The notes beneath the pieces were generated by a model, which had not been told where the DNA came from, ran no database searches, and saw nothing but the letters and a program-made list of their open reading frames with translations. Below, one piece after another: positions 6,401 through 13,714 of a stretch of DNA of 16,921 bases (positions within the stretch are counted from its first letter, which is position 1; each line of letters starts with the position of its first letter). The position numbers and the translations under genes were made by a program. The stretch covers positions 1 to 16,921 of the forward strand of contig DATLFI010000086.1 of the NCBI GenBank assembly GCA_035524895.1. The letters run 5' to 3'. The stretch comes from DATLFI01 sp035524895 (lineage in GTDB: Bacteria > Acidobacteriota > Thermoanaerobaculia > Multivoradales > Multivoraceae).

Positions 6401-7746
6401 GGGTAGCCGCGGAGCTCGCCCCGCAGCGAGTCGACGGCCAGCGTGATCGAGGACGGCTCGGGTCCGCTCTGGCCGGATGCGGCCAGCGAGAAGGCGAGGC
6501 GACCCGGCCAATCCTCCGCGACTCGGCTGGGGTCGATGCGCTCGCCCGCGAGCTCGACCGACCAGGCGCCGTCGCCCAACACGACTTCGGCACGCCCGTC
6601 GACGGTGCCGCCAAGGAGCTCGCCATGGACGGTCGATGCTAGTAGGCGCTCGAGGTCGTGGAGCACCCCTTCGACGCGCCATTCGGAGCGAGGCAAGCGC
6701 GGGGCGTCGACGGACGCCTCCAGGCGCAGCGCGAGGTTCTCCAGGGCCCCGTGGGCGACCAGAGTGCCGCGCTCGCTCGACAACAGCGCCTCGCCCTGGA
6801 GCGGCCAGCGCAAGCGGTCCCAGCTCAGGGTCAGCTCCTCGGACCGCAGTCCGTCCAACGGGTCGAGCAACGACCCTCGTAGCTCGGCGCGCAACCCCTC
6901 GGGGGCGGTGGGATCCGCAGGCGTCGCGGCGGACAGTGTGACCTCGTGCGCAACTTCGATCCGCCTGGCGTCTCCGCGAAGAGGACCGGTCCCCGCCAGC
7001 CAAAAGAGTGTCGGAGCATCGGCGTCGGGCTCCGCGATCTCGAGCGCCACCGCCCAGGTGGCGTCGAGCATCAGGGGGTACGCGCCGGTCGGGTGCAGCT
7101 CGCCCCCGACCGCCGCGCGCCAACGTTCGGCGTCTACTGCCAGCTCGCGGAAGCGCAACGGTCCGCCTCCGGCCGCGGCGCGCGCGCCCAGCAGACGGAT
7201 GCTACGAGCCACCTCGACCGGCGCCTCGCCCTCGCGCGTCACGCGCAGCCCTCGGATCTCGGCCTCGCCGAGACGCAGCCGCAACGGCAGCACGAGCTCC
7301 GGCAGCACAGTGGGCTCGTCGCGAGGGTCCGCCGGCGCGGGCAAGGTCAGCTCGACGTCCTCGACCATCAGGCTCTCGATCGAGAACGTTCGCCGGAGCA
7401 GGGTATGAGCGTTCCAGCGCAGCACGAGGCGACCCGCCCGCAGCGACCAGGTCGGCTGTCCCTCGAGCGCTGGCGGCTGGTAACGAACCTCGCGTAGCTC
7501 GAGCCGGCTGCCCGCGTTGCCGGCGATCTCGCCCACCGAGAGCTCGCCGGGAAGCAGAGTCTGCAGGCGCTCGACGGCGAAACGCGCTCCCGCCGGCCGA
7601 TAGAGCAGGTGTGCCGCGAGTGCCACCGCCAGAGCGCAGATCGCGACCAGGGCGAGGGCAGCGATGGCCAGGATGCGTCGCTTGGGCCTCGGTTTGGACG
7701 ATCGCGGTTCGGGGCTCCCGGGAGCGATGGGGGCGACTGGCGTCAC
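3490..7746 (-). CDS. tamB: TamB: inner-membrane-anchored translocation/assembly module protein (1418 aa)
   Basis: TamB-family proteins are tethered in the inner membrane and reach across the periplasm to TamA. They are linked to outer-membrane protein insertion and to lipid transport between membranes. The N-terminus shows a proline-rich cytoplasmic stretch, K-R-R, then a hydrophobic anchor at about residues 25-47. More than 1000 residues of repeating amphipathic beta-strands follow. The conserved C-terminal TamB domain (formerly DUF490) occupies about the last 400 residues, including G-x-Y-R-A-Y-G-Q-N-L-x-I-x-S-G-R-V-x-F, NPGLDVTAYR and MSETEILHYVVLGR. The start is the GTG at 7744-7746, which overlaps the tamA stop as GTGA; a longer frame to 7845 would run through tamA and is unlikely. 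An unusual acidic tail, 14 Asp/Glu of the last 23 residues, follows the final strand. Confidence 0.93.
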   Translation of the reverse strand: MTPVAPIAPGSPEPRSSKPRPKRRILAIAALALVAICALAVALAAHLLYRPAGARFAVERLQTLLPGELSVGEIAGNAGSRLELREVRYQPPALEGQPTWSLRAGRLVLRWNAHTLLRRTFSIESLMVEDVELTLPAPADPRDEPTVLPELVLPLRLRLGEAEIRGLRVTREGEAPVEVARSIRLLGARAAAGGGPLRFRELAVDAERWRAAVGGELHPTGAYPLMLDATWAVALEIAEPDADAPTLFWLAGTGPLRGDARRIEVAHEVTLSAATPADPTAPEGLRAELRGSLLDPLDGLRSEELTLSWDRLRWPLQGEALLSSERGTLVAHGALENLALRLEASVDAPRLPRSEWRVEGVLHDLERLLASTVHGELLGGTVDGRAEVVLGDGAWSVELAGERIDPSRVAEDWPGRLAFSLAASGQSGPEPSSITLAVDSLRGELRGYPVSGEARLVLDGSTIAVERLDASSGQAQLSATGTLGESWELEWRLDAEDLRSIHPDVAGALQAAGQLVGSRSQPVITFTFEGEALRWLDRSATRASGSARLGAWPGGPAEITVEAVEIVAPELRGVTSLERLDLEVEGTRDAHRIVVAARAGGVTIEAEAAGALLADTDRPSELAGWEGVFDQLRLDLQELALAGSPAGGDSAPALDLGVWTLLAPGARLEIGRDGASVAGRAATSEAGTSPQTPQACFGRLSGPRASDPSAPARLCLDGTWHPESPWQVDAAFEDLPLALLAPWLPEGTVVESGAGSGRASVEGDGARIDQASLRVERASALLRVAAPEGADSAPWDFALLAFSGEAELDSSGIMATAQGSFEDGGSFELELALPGYTIGTDRPLGEHEIAGRVVASLPELDRWAALVPALELETGRLDAELDIRGTIDNPGLDGRLELRDLKGQLAGLTLAPDALPVDIPFSTPSLVARTTPTGATVEGRFRLEDPAGTVDARIELPGYSPLSREPWLDQPLAGTVDLALDSLDPLARLLPRLSNTRGQLEATLSLGGTLGAAEAGGKIVLADFAAEVPELGLQLREGQLQAEGRLGEALTLSGSLRSGPGTLQIGGNLQAVAGELAAEISFRGQDLAVMNTPDVRLRASPDLVLVVAPGTLALSGEVVFPWARIDLRELPPTAARISPDVVVVGRETTLSTDPTTSAARELALTGRVRVRFGEDFQFRGFGFETEPRGALLVTVPARGPTTASGQLRLDGGLYRAYGQNLEIESGRVVFGGGPITNPGLDVTAYRTVDGTRAGVEIGGTLERPVIDLIADRPMSETEILHYVVLGRAPGQTSEADSDVLAQAAAALSLRAGNQIARNLATRYGFDELRLEGGLDDASLVVGRFLSPRLYVSYGVGLFEAISTFTVRYVLTKHLTLVADTGRGTGASLQYTVEAGKRKGEEEKRQGEEDEEEDEEDDG
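3494..3566. repeat. Low-complexity polypyrimidine (plus)/polypurine (minus) tract
   Basis: Reiterated TCC, CTC and GTC triplets on the plus strand are broken only by isolated Gs. On the minus strand they encode the acidic Glu/Asp tail of TamB. Such GAG/GAC triplet tracts are prone to slippage and can form triplex DNA. Here the tract lies where two convergent transcription units meet. Confidence 0.8.
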
Positions 7747-9527
7747 AGGTCCGGCCCGATGGTGAGGTGGAAGCGAACCGGGTGACCTGGCTCGCGGAAG
7801 GCCACCGCGACGTCTACGCGCACCATGCCGATCGGCGACAGCCACCGCGCGCCCAGCCCCGCGCCCATCCGAAGGTCGCGCAGCGCCGGCGGATCGTCGG
7901 CGAAGAATGCGTCACCGGCGTCGAAGAAAGCCGCGACCGCCCAGCGGTCGAAGATCCGCCGCTCGAGCTCGAGGCTCGCCACGGCTAGGGCGTCGCCACC
8001 GATGACGATCCCCTGCTCGTTGCGGGCCCCGAGCTCGTTGTAGCCGAAGCCGCGCACGCTCTGGTCGCCGCCGGTGAAAAAGCGGAGGTTCGGCGGCAGC
8101 ACGTCGAACTCTCCTGCCCACAGGTGCGCGAGGTCGGTGCGGTAGAGGAGCCGGAACCGGCGGCCCACCGGTTGGATCCACTTCCCGTCGACGAGCGCGC
8201 GCAGCAGGTCGGTTTCCGAGAGCAGACCCTCGCTCGCCGCCTCCAGCCGAAGTCGCAGTCGACTGCCCTCGCGCGAGTAGACCGGGCTCTCGCGCGCGGT
8301 GCGCGTCTGGCTGACGGCCAACAGCAGGAAGTCCGAGCGGCCGGATATCGCGGAGCGCGCCGATGGCGGACCGATGTTCCAGTCGTCGCGACGGAACTGG
8401 AGCGATGCGACCTCGACCAGACTGCCGCGGGTACGCGAGTACGAAGCGCCGCCGATCGAGATCTTGCTGTCGCTCGTGTCGGGACGCGCGTCGGCGTATC
8501 CGAGGTCGAATACCAAGCGATCGGTGCGGGCGCGGCTGGTGCGCGGCAGCACGAGCTGCGCCTTGCCGAAGCTCTCGTGCTCCGCGGCCTGCAGCTCGAT
8601 GCCGAACTGGTGGCCCAGAGCATTGAGCCGGCGGAGGTCGAGGTCGAGGCTGCCGCGCACCCCAATGTCCGTGCGGTAGCCCGCACCGAGCGAGAGCCGG
8701 GTCGGTCTGGCGGCCACGAGACCGACACGCACCGGCACTGCCAGCGGCGGCAGCGGGCCTTCGAGCTGCGGCAACGCCTCGATCTCCACCTGAGCGAAGT
8801 AGCCGGTGTCGAGGAGCGACCGCTGCATCGCCAGCAGCGGTCCGTATCCGAATGGCTCGCCGGGTCGGATCGTGACGAAGTCACGCAGCACCCGAGGGTC
8901 CAGCAGGTTCGGTGGCTCGATCGTGACCTCGCCGAAGTGGAACTGTCTTCCCGCCGAGTAGTGCAGCACGATGTCGGCGGCCCGCGCCTCCACGTCCACC
9001 GTGACGCCGCGTTCTACGAACCAGCCCTCCAGGAACCCAGCGCGCGCAGCGGCGTCCTCGATCGCGGCCTTCCCCTGCTCGTACAGGATGTGGGAAAACG
9101 TCTCGCCCGGGGCAAGGGGGAAGGCGTCGCGAGCCCGCCCGAGGCCTGCCGTTACCTCACCGTCGGCGAGGATCCGCACGTCGAGCGTGCGTACCCGCAC
9201 CGGCTCGCCCAAGGCGATCGAAAACACCGCCGTCCAACGCTGCGCCTCGCGCTCGAGGCGACCGTTTACGGTGGGCTGGTAGTAGCCGAAGGGCTCGAGG
9301 GCGCGTTGCATGCCGCCGTCGCGCGCTGCGCCGAAGCGACTCTCGACCTGTTCCGGCGTGAGCTCGGTCTCGCCGTCGAATCGCTCGCTCTGCAGCACTA
9401 GCTCGAGCTGGTCGCGGAGCTCGCCGCGGACGCCTTCGATGCGCGTCCGCAGCGTGTCGGCGTTTGCAGCCTGGCCGATAGCGAACCACACGGCCAACGC
9501 GGTGGCCACGACGGTCCGCCGTGCCAC
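7743..9527 (-). CDS. tamA: TamA-like Omp85 outer-membrane protein (594 aa)
   Basis: This is an Omp85-superfamily barrel protein that partners TamB in outer-membrane biogenesis. Starting at the GTG (9525-9527), the first 23 residues form a signal peptide: M-A-R-R, a hydrophobic core, then cleavage after A-N-A. About 230 residues of POTRA-like domains follow, with repeated proline-rich turns and a 'pi-R-P-G-E-P-F' segment. A C-terminal bacterial surface antigen (D15) 16-strand barrel comes next. The loop-6 signature V-R-G-F is at 491-494, and a G-G-D-x-L-A-V-A-S-L-E-L-E motif follows it. The last strand ends F-H-L-T-I-G-P-D-L, as expected for TamA rather than an aromatic-ended BamA. The frame is open upstream to 9626, but the signal peptide fixes the start. 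The gene begins 13 nt after the preceding gene's stop and overlaps tamB by 4 nt. Confidence 0.92.
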   Translation of the reverse strand: MARRTVVATALAVWFAIGQAANADTLRTRIEGVRGELRDQLELVLQSERFDGETELTPEQVESRFGAARDGGMQRALEPFGYYQPTVNGRLEREAQRWTAVFSIALGEPVRVRTLDVRILADGEVTAGLGRARDAFPLAPGETFSHILYEQGKAAIEDAAARAGFLEGWFVERGVTVDVEARAADIVLHYSAGRQFHFGEVTIEPPNLLDPRVLRDFVTIRPGEPFGYGPLLAMQRSLLDTGYFAQVEIEALPQLEGPLPPLAVPVRVGLVAARPTRLSLGAGYRTDIGVRGSLDLDLRRLNALGHQFGIELQAAEHESFGKAQLVLPRTSRARTDRLVFDLGYADARPDTSDSKISIGGASYSRTRGSLVEVASLQFRRDDWNIGPPSARSAISGRSDFLLLAVSQTRTARESPVYSREGSRLRLRLEAASEGLLSETDLLRALVDGKWIQPVGRRFRLLYRTDLAHLWAGEFDVLPPNLRFFTGGDQSVRGFGYNELGARNEQGIVIGGDALAVASLELERRIFDRWAVAAFFDAGDAFFADDPPALRDLRMGAGLGARWLSPIGMVRVDVAVAFREPGHPVRFHLTIGPDL

Positions 9528-9540
9528 GACAGCGTCTCTG

Positions 9541-9933
9541 CTATCGGTCGCGCCGGCCGAGCAGGACTGCCACTTCGTGCCGATGTAGCTCGACTTGAAG
9601 ATGCTTTGGCCCGTTGGAATCCGCACAGAGAAAGGGTAGATGGACGTCGTAGGTCTCGCGAAAACGCAGGTGCTGGATCGCGGTGGCCGCCGCCTCCGTC
9701 ACCCGTTGTGTGGCGAGACCGTCGGCAGTCAAGTCTACTTTTAGCAAGACGCATGCCTTTGCCAGGACATAGTCGCGCACCACTTCGATGTCGGCCTGAG
9801 CGGAGGCGAGGGAGTGGACGCGGTGGGGATCGGCGCGCACCTCGCTGGTGCGCGCCCGCCGCAACGCCCAGACCAACAAGGGAACGAGCACCAGGAGAAC
9901 GAGGACGACCATGACTGCGACGTAGAGCGTCAT
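9541..9933 (-). CDS. Small single-pass membrane protein, first gene of the tam operon (130 aa)
   Basis: I do not recognise the family. The protein starts MTLYVAVMVVLVLLVLVPLL, giving one transmembrane segment at about residues 3-24, followed by Arg-Arg-Ala-Arg. This predicts a roughly 105-residue soluble domain on the cytoplasmic side if the positive-inside rule holds. The soluble part has a mixed alpha/beta look, with I-E-V-V-R-D-Y-V-L-A-K-A-C-V-L-L-K-V-D, a helix rich in Ala/Thr, then Y-D-V-H-L-P-F-L and a basic C-terminus. It has no zinc or nucleotide motif. It lies 13 nt upstream of the tamA start on the same strand, so it is probably co-transcribed. It is a candidate accessory factor of the Tam system, or simply an operon neighbour. 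No clear Shine-Dalgarno sequence precedes the ATG; an in-frame ATG at codon 8 is an alternative. Confidence 0.72.
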   Translation of the reverse strand: MTLYVAVMVVLVLLVLVPLLVWALRRARTSEVRADPHRVHSLASAQADIEVVRDYVLAKACVLLKVDLTADGLATQRVTEAAATAIQHLRFRETYDVHLPFLCADSNGPKHLQVELHRHEVAVLLGRRDR

Positions 9934-10016
9934 GCGCGAAGTCTATCGGGGGCCGGGCCTCGGGCTTGACCGTCGCCGAGCTCGCGCTCGCCATGACAGA
10001 ATTCAATAACCCTATC

Positions 10017-10034
10017 CAGTCCGCTCGAGGACTG
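10017..10034. promoter_or_regulatory. Inverted repeat in the divergent tam-operon/kinase promoter region
   Basis: CAGTCC and GGACTG form perfect 6-bp arms around a 6-nt centre, 29 bp before the kinase ATG. The 130-bp gap 9934-10063 also holds an A/T-rich patch (9996-10016) and a TTGACC (9966-9971). I cannot place a convincing -10 for either direction. The repeat could be an operator shared by the two transcription units. Confidence 0.35.
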
Positions 10035-10063
10035 ACCGGGGATCAGGCGTAACGGGCACCGAG

Positions 10064-12028
10064 ATGGCCGGCTTCGATCGCGCCGAGCTCCTCACAGTAA
10101 TGGCGAAACTGTCGGACGTCGATCCGAACGACGCCACGGTCGACCTGCGGCAGACGATCAAGCCGACGGTTCGCGTGGAGGCGGCAGGTCCGTCGCAATC
10201 GCGGAATGCGTCGATCTCGGCGCAATCGGCGGAACCGCCACCACGCGCCGAGGGCTACCAGCTCATCGACGTTCTGGGCCGGGGCGGCATGGGGGTGGTC
10301 TACCGAGCTCGGCAGCCCGCGCTCGGGCGCGACGTGGCGATCAAGCGACTACAGCAGGCCGCGGCGCCGTTGCGCGACGCATTCCTCGCCGAGTCGATCG
10401 TGACGGGCGAGCTCGAGCATCCGAACGTGGTGCCGGTCTACGCGCTGTGCGAGGAGAGCGGGGGCGAGCTGTGGCTGGTGATGAAGAGGATCGGCGGCCG
10501 CACCCTGGCGGAGCTGCTCGCCGAGACACCACCCCCACGCCCCCGCGAGTCACCCCCGCGCTCCCGCGAGACGATCGACCGCGGGATCGAGATCCTGCTC
10601 GACGTGGGCGACGCCCTGCGCTTTGCCCACAGTCGTGGCATCCTGCACCGCGACGTCCCGCCCGAGAACGTGATGGTCGGCGCCTTCGGTGAGGTGTTGT
10701 TGCTCGACTGGGGCGTAGCGGCTCGCTTCGGCGGCGTTCCCGACGACCCTCCCGGCGACGGCGACGCTCCGGCCGTTTCGGGACCGGTGCCGCACGTCCG
10801 AGGCTTGCGGCAGATCGCCGGCACGCCGAGGTACATGGCGCCCGAGCAGGCCATGGGTCGCGGCGATCTCTTGGGACCCTGGACCGATGTCTATCTGCTC
10901 GGCGGCGTGTTGCTCGAGATCCTCACCGGATCGCCGCCGCATGCCGGCGACACTCTGATGGAGGCGCTCGCCGCCGCGTGCCGTGCCGAGCCGCCGCAGC
11001 TCGGACCGGAGATACCTGCGGACCTGCAGGCCGTCTGCCGCACGGCGCTGTCGCGCGATCCGGAGGATCGCTACCGAGACGTCGAGTCGTTCCAGGGAGC
11101 GCTGCGGGACTACCTGGAGCATCGCGAGAGCCGGACGCTCACCGAGCACGCCGATCGCGGTCTGGAGCAGTGGCGCGCCGAGGTCGGCCGCGGTGTGCCA
11201 CCCGATGACCGGGCGCGGCGCTATGCGTCGGTGGGCGAGGCGATCGCTTCGTTCCAGCACGCGAGGCTGCTGTGGGTCGAGAACGAGCCGGCGCGCCAGG
11301 GCGAGTCGCGCGCTCGGCAGGAGTGGGCACAGTTGGCGCTCGACGCTGGCGACCTGGGGGTGGCGGAGACCGCGATCGAGGGCTTGGGGAGCGAGGCCGA
11401 CTCGCTGCGAGCCCGTATTGCCGACGAGCGCTCCGAGCGCCGACGGACGCTCCGATTCGTGCGTTGGCTCGGCGGCGGTCTGGTCGCACTCCAAGCGCTG
11501 CTGGTCGCCGCTCTCGCCTGGTTCGGAACCTGGGAGGTCGAGCGCTTCACGCATCGCGAGATCGTCGAGCAGCTCGAGCGGCTCAGCCGGGCGGTCGGCG
11601 CGGCGCTCGCGGGCGTCGAAGCGGCGCATCCAGAAGCGCTGGACGACGTCGCCGACGCGCTGGGTCGCGCCGAGGGCCTGCGCATCGAGCTCATCGGACC
11701 GGACGGGCACCAGCTCGCGCATTCGCACGAAGACCAAAGCGGTGTCTCGCCCACCGCTGCTCAGCCAGTCGTGCAGCGCGTGCTCGCGGGTGGCGAGGGC
11801 GGGGTGATGGAGCTGCCGGGCGCTCTCGCGCTGGTGCGTCCGTGGCGACACGAAGATGGCCCTACCGGCGCCCTGATCACCGCGCTGCCTCGCGACGTTC
11901 TCGACGGACCGCTGCACGCCGTGCTGGTCGGCGGGCTCGCGGCGCTCGTCGTGTCGTTCCTGCTCTTCAGTCTGGTGGTGGTGCGATTGGGGCGCCGTTT
12001 GACGGCGTCGCTCGATCGTGTTCTCTGA
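10064..12028 (+). CDS. Transmembrane Ser/Thr protein kinase with extracytoplasmic sensor, atypical catalytic loop (654 aa)
   Basis: This is a Hanks-type (PknB-like) kinase. A 65-residue tail precedes the catalytic domain: glycine loop GRGGMG at 72-77, V-A-I-K with K94, catalytic loop H195-R-D-V-P-P-E-N202, D215-W-G in place of DFG, then G-T-P-R-Y-M-A-P-E and the D-V-Y-x-L-G-G helix. The lysine normally two residues after the catalytic Asp in Ser/Thr kinases is Pro199, while D197, N202, K94 and D215 remain. A Pro/Arg-rich insert (P-P-P-R-P-R-E-S-P-P-R-S-R) precedes the catalytic loop. A helical linker leads to TM1 (about 469-488), a 130-residue periplasmic region, and TM2 (about 619-640). The protein ends 14 residues later with R-R-L-T-A-S-L-D-R-V-L, which looks like the first turn of a HAMP domain. 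The final 62 bp overlap the convergent GT-C gene. The start has only a weak Shine-Dalgarno sequence. Confidence 0.9.
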   Translation: MAGFDRAELLTVMAKLSDVDPNDATVDLRQTIKPTVRVEAAGPSQSRNASISAQSAEPPPRAEGYQLIDVLGRGGMGVVYRARQPALGRDVAIKRLQQAAAPLRDAFLAESIVTGELEHPNVVPVYALCEESGGELWLVMKRIGGRTLAELLAETPPPRPRESPPRSRETIDRGIEILLDVGDALRFAHSRGILHRDVPPENVMVGAFGEVLLLDWGVAARFGGVPDDPPGDGDAPAVSGPVPHVRGLRQIAGTPRYMAPEQAMGRGDLLGPWTDVYLLGGVLLEILTGSPPHAGDTLMEALAAACRAEPPQLGPEIPADLQAVCRTALSRDPEDRYRDVESFQGALRDYLEHRESRTLTEHADRGLEQWRAEVGRGVPPDDRARRYASVGEAIASFQHARLLWVENEPARQGESRARQEWAQLALDAGDLGVAETAIEGLGSEADSLRARIADERSERRRTLRFVRWLGGGLVALQALLVAALAWFGTWEVERFTHREIVEQLERLSRAVGAALAGVEAAHPEALDDVADALGRAEGLRIELIGPDGHQLAHSHEDQSGVSPTAAQPVVQRVLAGGEGGVMELPGALALVRPWRHEDGPTGALITALPRDVLDGPLHAVLVGGLAALVVSFLLFSLVVVRLGRRLTASLDRVL

Positions 12029-13691
12029 GGTTCTCCGAGCTGTCTGCGCGAGCGCTTACCTCCCAGAGATCCCACACCGAGACATCGTCGTCGACGTAGC
12101 CCGGGGGGCCCCACGAGCTTTCGAGCCGCCGCGCCATACCTTGGCTCATCCGGCGTGCGTGCTGTTGGTAGTCGCCGCCAAAGGGCGGCAGCCCCACAGA
12201 CCCTGGCCGTTCCAGGCGATCGAGCTCGCCTGCGGTGTCATGGTGCACCACCAGGAAGCGCGCCGGCGAGACCAGGAACGCCGCGGGTTCGGGCCGCACC
12301 ATGTTGCGCAGTGCGATACCAGGTGCGAAGAGCTTGTCGTCGTCCTGTGGCGAGAAGAGCACGCGTCGCCGGTGGATCTCCTGGTAAGCCACCAGGTGGT
12401 TGAGGTGGTTCCAGGTCGCGGAGCCCGTGTACTCGAGCACCGCTCCGCGTTCGTTCGTCGAGCCGAGCTCCCGGTAGATCGTCGGGATGGTGCTGGCGGG
12501 CAGCCGCGAGCGCGGGACATGGAAGCCGAGGTACTCCTCGCTGGAGAGGAACGAGGTCGAGTAGAGAGCGCGATCGCTGAAGGGACCGGCCAGGAACAAC
12601 GCAACCACCGCCACCGCCGGCGCCAAAGCGCCCGCGGCGAGACCAAAGCGGCGCCTCGATCGGTCGCCGAGCTCCACCAGACCGGCGGCGACCCAGCACA
12701 GGATCAGGGGCAGGCCGACCAGCAGGTAGCGCGCGAAGACCACCGGGTTGGGAATCCCCACCGGCGCGAGGAGGAGCATTCCCCCGAGCTGAGCGACGAC
12801 GGCGAGGGCCGAGAACAGCGCAAGTGGTGGATCGCGCTTCGCCGTCGCGTGGAGGCCCGCCAGCGCCAACAGCCAGAACAGCACGGCGGTTGCCGGCGTC
12901 CTGGTGCCGGCGAGTAGCTGGAGCGCTTCCAGCGTGCTGCGCACCCCGGGCGGTGAGCCGGTGGGCTTGGTGCGCAACAGCTCGAGGAAGGACTCTCGTC
13001 CCGGGACTAGGAACAGGGCGACGGCGACGCCGAGCGCGAGCCCCAAACATAGAAGCGAGCGCCAGCCAGGGCCGCGCCGAGGGCGCAGCAGCTCCGCCGC
13101 CGCCGCGAACACGAAGAACGCCGCCACGAAGGGCGCCGTCCCGATGAAGAGCCAAAGGGTCGTCGCGGCGCTCACCACGAACAGGGCGCCGGTTCCAGCG
13201 CTGGGACGGCGCCACCAGGCGAGGAACGAGAGCGCTGCGACGAATCCGAGCAGCGCCACCGGCATGTAGGGGCGCGCGATGCGGCTGTAGAGCGCGAGAC
13301 CCGGCGCGAGCGCCAGCATCCAGGCCAGCGGCGTCGCCAGCCGAGGGGCGCGAGCGCGGATCGCGAGCGGGATCACGAACAGCGCCGCCAGGCCGCACAG
13401 CAGCGACGGCGCCCGCAGCACCCTCTCGTCGAGGCCGACTCCTGCCTGCACCAGCAGCTCGTACAGGGATGCCAGCGGTGGCGAAGGGTCCGCCTCGAAC
13501 CAGCTCGTGAGGATGGTGCGCAACGGGTGCAGCGCAACCACGCGCACCGCGTGTAGCTCGTCGCCGAAGGGCAGTTGGGAGTCGATGCGGTGGAGCCGCA
13601 GGGCCGCGCCGACCGCGAAGGGAGGTAGGAGCGCAGCGAGCGCGCTCCGGGCGCCGGATCGGGCAGCTCGGTCGGCGGAGCGGGGAAGCAT
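11967..13691 (-). CDS. GT-C fold (GT39/ArnT-like) membrane glycosyltransferase (574 aa)
   Basis: This is a polytopic inner-membrane protein of the GT-C group, enzymes that transfer a sugar from a polyprenyl-phosphate carrier to an extracytoplasmic acceptor. The first transmembrane helix (about 17-33) leads to the diagnostic acidic pair in the first periplasmic loop, F-G-D44-E45-L-H-A-V-R. That loop continues S-W-F-E-A-D-P-S-P-P-L-A-S-L-Y-E-L, as in GT39 and related families. About ten more hydrophobic helices run to residue 370, then a soluble C-terminal domain of about 200 residues. The ATG at 13689-13691 lacks a good Shine-Dalgarno sequence. The gene is divergent from a GT2 glycosyltransferase, with 23 bp between starts, which suggests a donor-synthase and transferase pair. 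Its end overlaps the kinase gene. Sugar and acceptor cannot be told from sequence. Confidence 0.82.
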   Translation of the reverse strand: MLPRSADRAARSGARSALAALLPPFAVGAALRLHRIDSQLPFGDELHAVRVVALHPLRTILTSWFEADPSPPLASLYELLVQAGVGLDERVLRAPSLLCGLAALFVIPLAIRARAPRLATPLAWMLALAPGLALYSRIARPYMPVALLGFVAALSFLAWWRRPSAGTGALFVVSAATTLWLFIGTAPFVAAFFVFAAAAELLRPRRGPGWRSLLCLGLALGVAVALFLVPGRESFLELLRTKPTGSPPGVRSTLEALQLLAGTRTPATAVLFWLLALAGLHATAKRDPPLALFSALAVVAQLGGMLLLAPVGIPNPVVFARYLLVGLPLILCWVAAGLVELGDRSRRRFGLAAGALAPAVAVVALFLAGPFSDRALYSTSFLSSEEYLGFHVPRSRLPASTIPTIYRELGSTNERGAVLEYTGSATWNHLNHLVAYQEIHRRRVLFSPQDDDKLFAPGIALRNMVRPEPAAFLVSPARFLVVHHDTAGELDRLERPGSVGLPPFGGDYQQHARRMSQGMARRLESSWGPPGYVDDDVSVWDLWEVSARADSSENLREHDRATPSNGAPIAPPPD

Positions 13692-13699
13692 GGCAGCGT

Positions 13700-13706
13700 G
13701 GGAGGA
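13700..13706 (+). promoter_or_regulatory. Ribosome binding site of the GT2 gene
   Basis: GGGAGGA lies 8 nt before the ATG at 13715. It is one of the strongest Shine-Dalgarno matches in the window and fixes that start. Because it sits in the 23-bp gap between divergent start codons, the promoters of both genes must lie within the opposite gene, or the transcripts must be leaderless. Confidence 0.8.
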
Positions 13707-13714
13707 TACCCGTC

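Noticed and set aside
5171..7123. 650-aa minus-strand frame within tamB
   Set aside because: Very Arg-rich and in a different frame from the clear TamB protein on the same strand; no motif seen.
8124..9401. 425-aa plus-strand frame opposite tamA
   Set aside because: Antisense shadow. The minus strand has a signal peptide, VRGF loop and a correct TamA C-terminus.
10550..11917. 455-aa minus-strand frame opposite the kinase gene
   Set aside because: Shadow of the kinase and sensor coding sequence, with no recognisable motifs.
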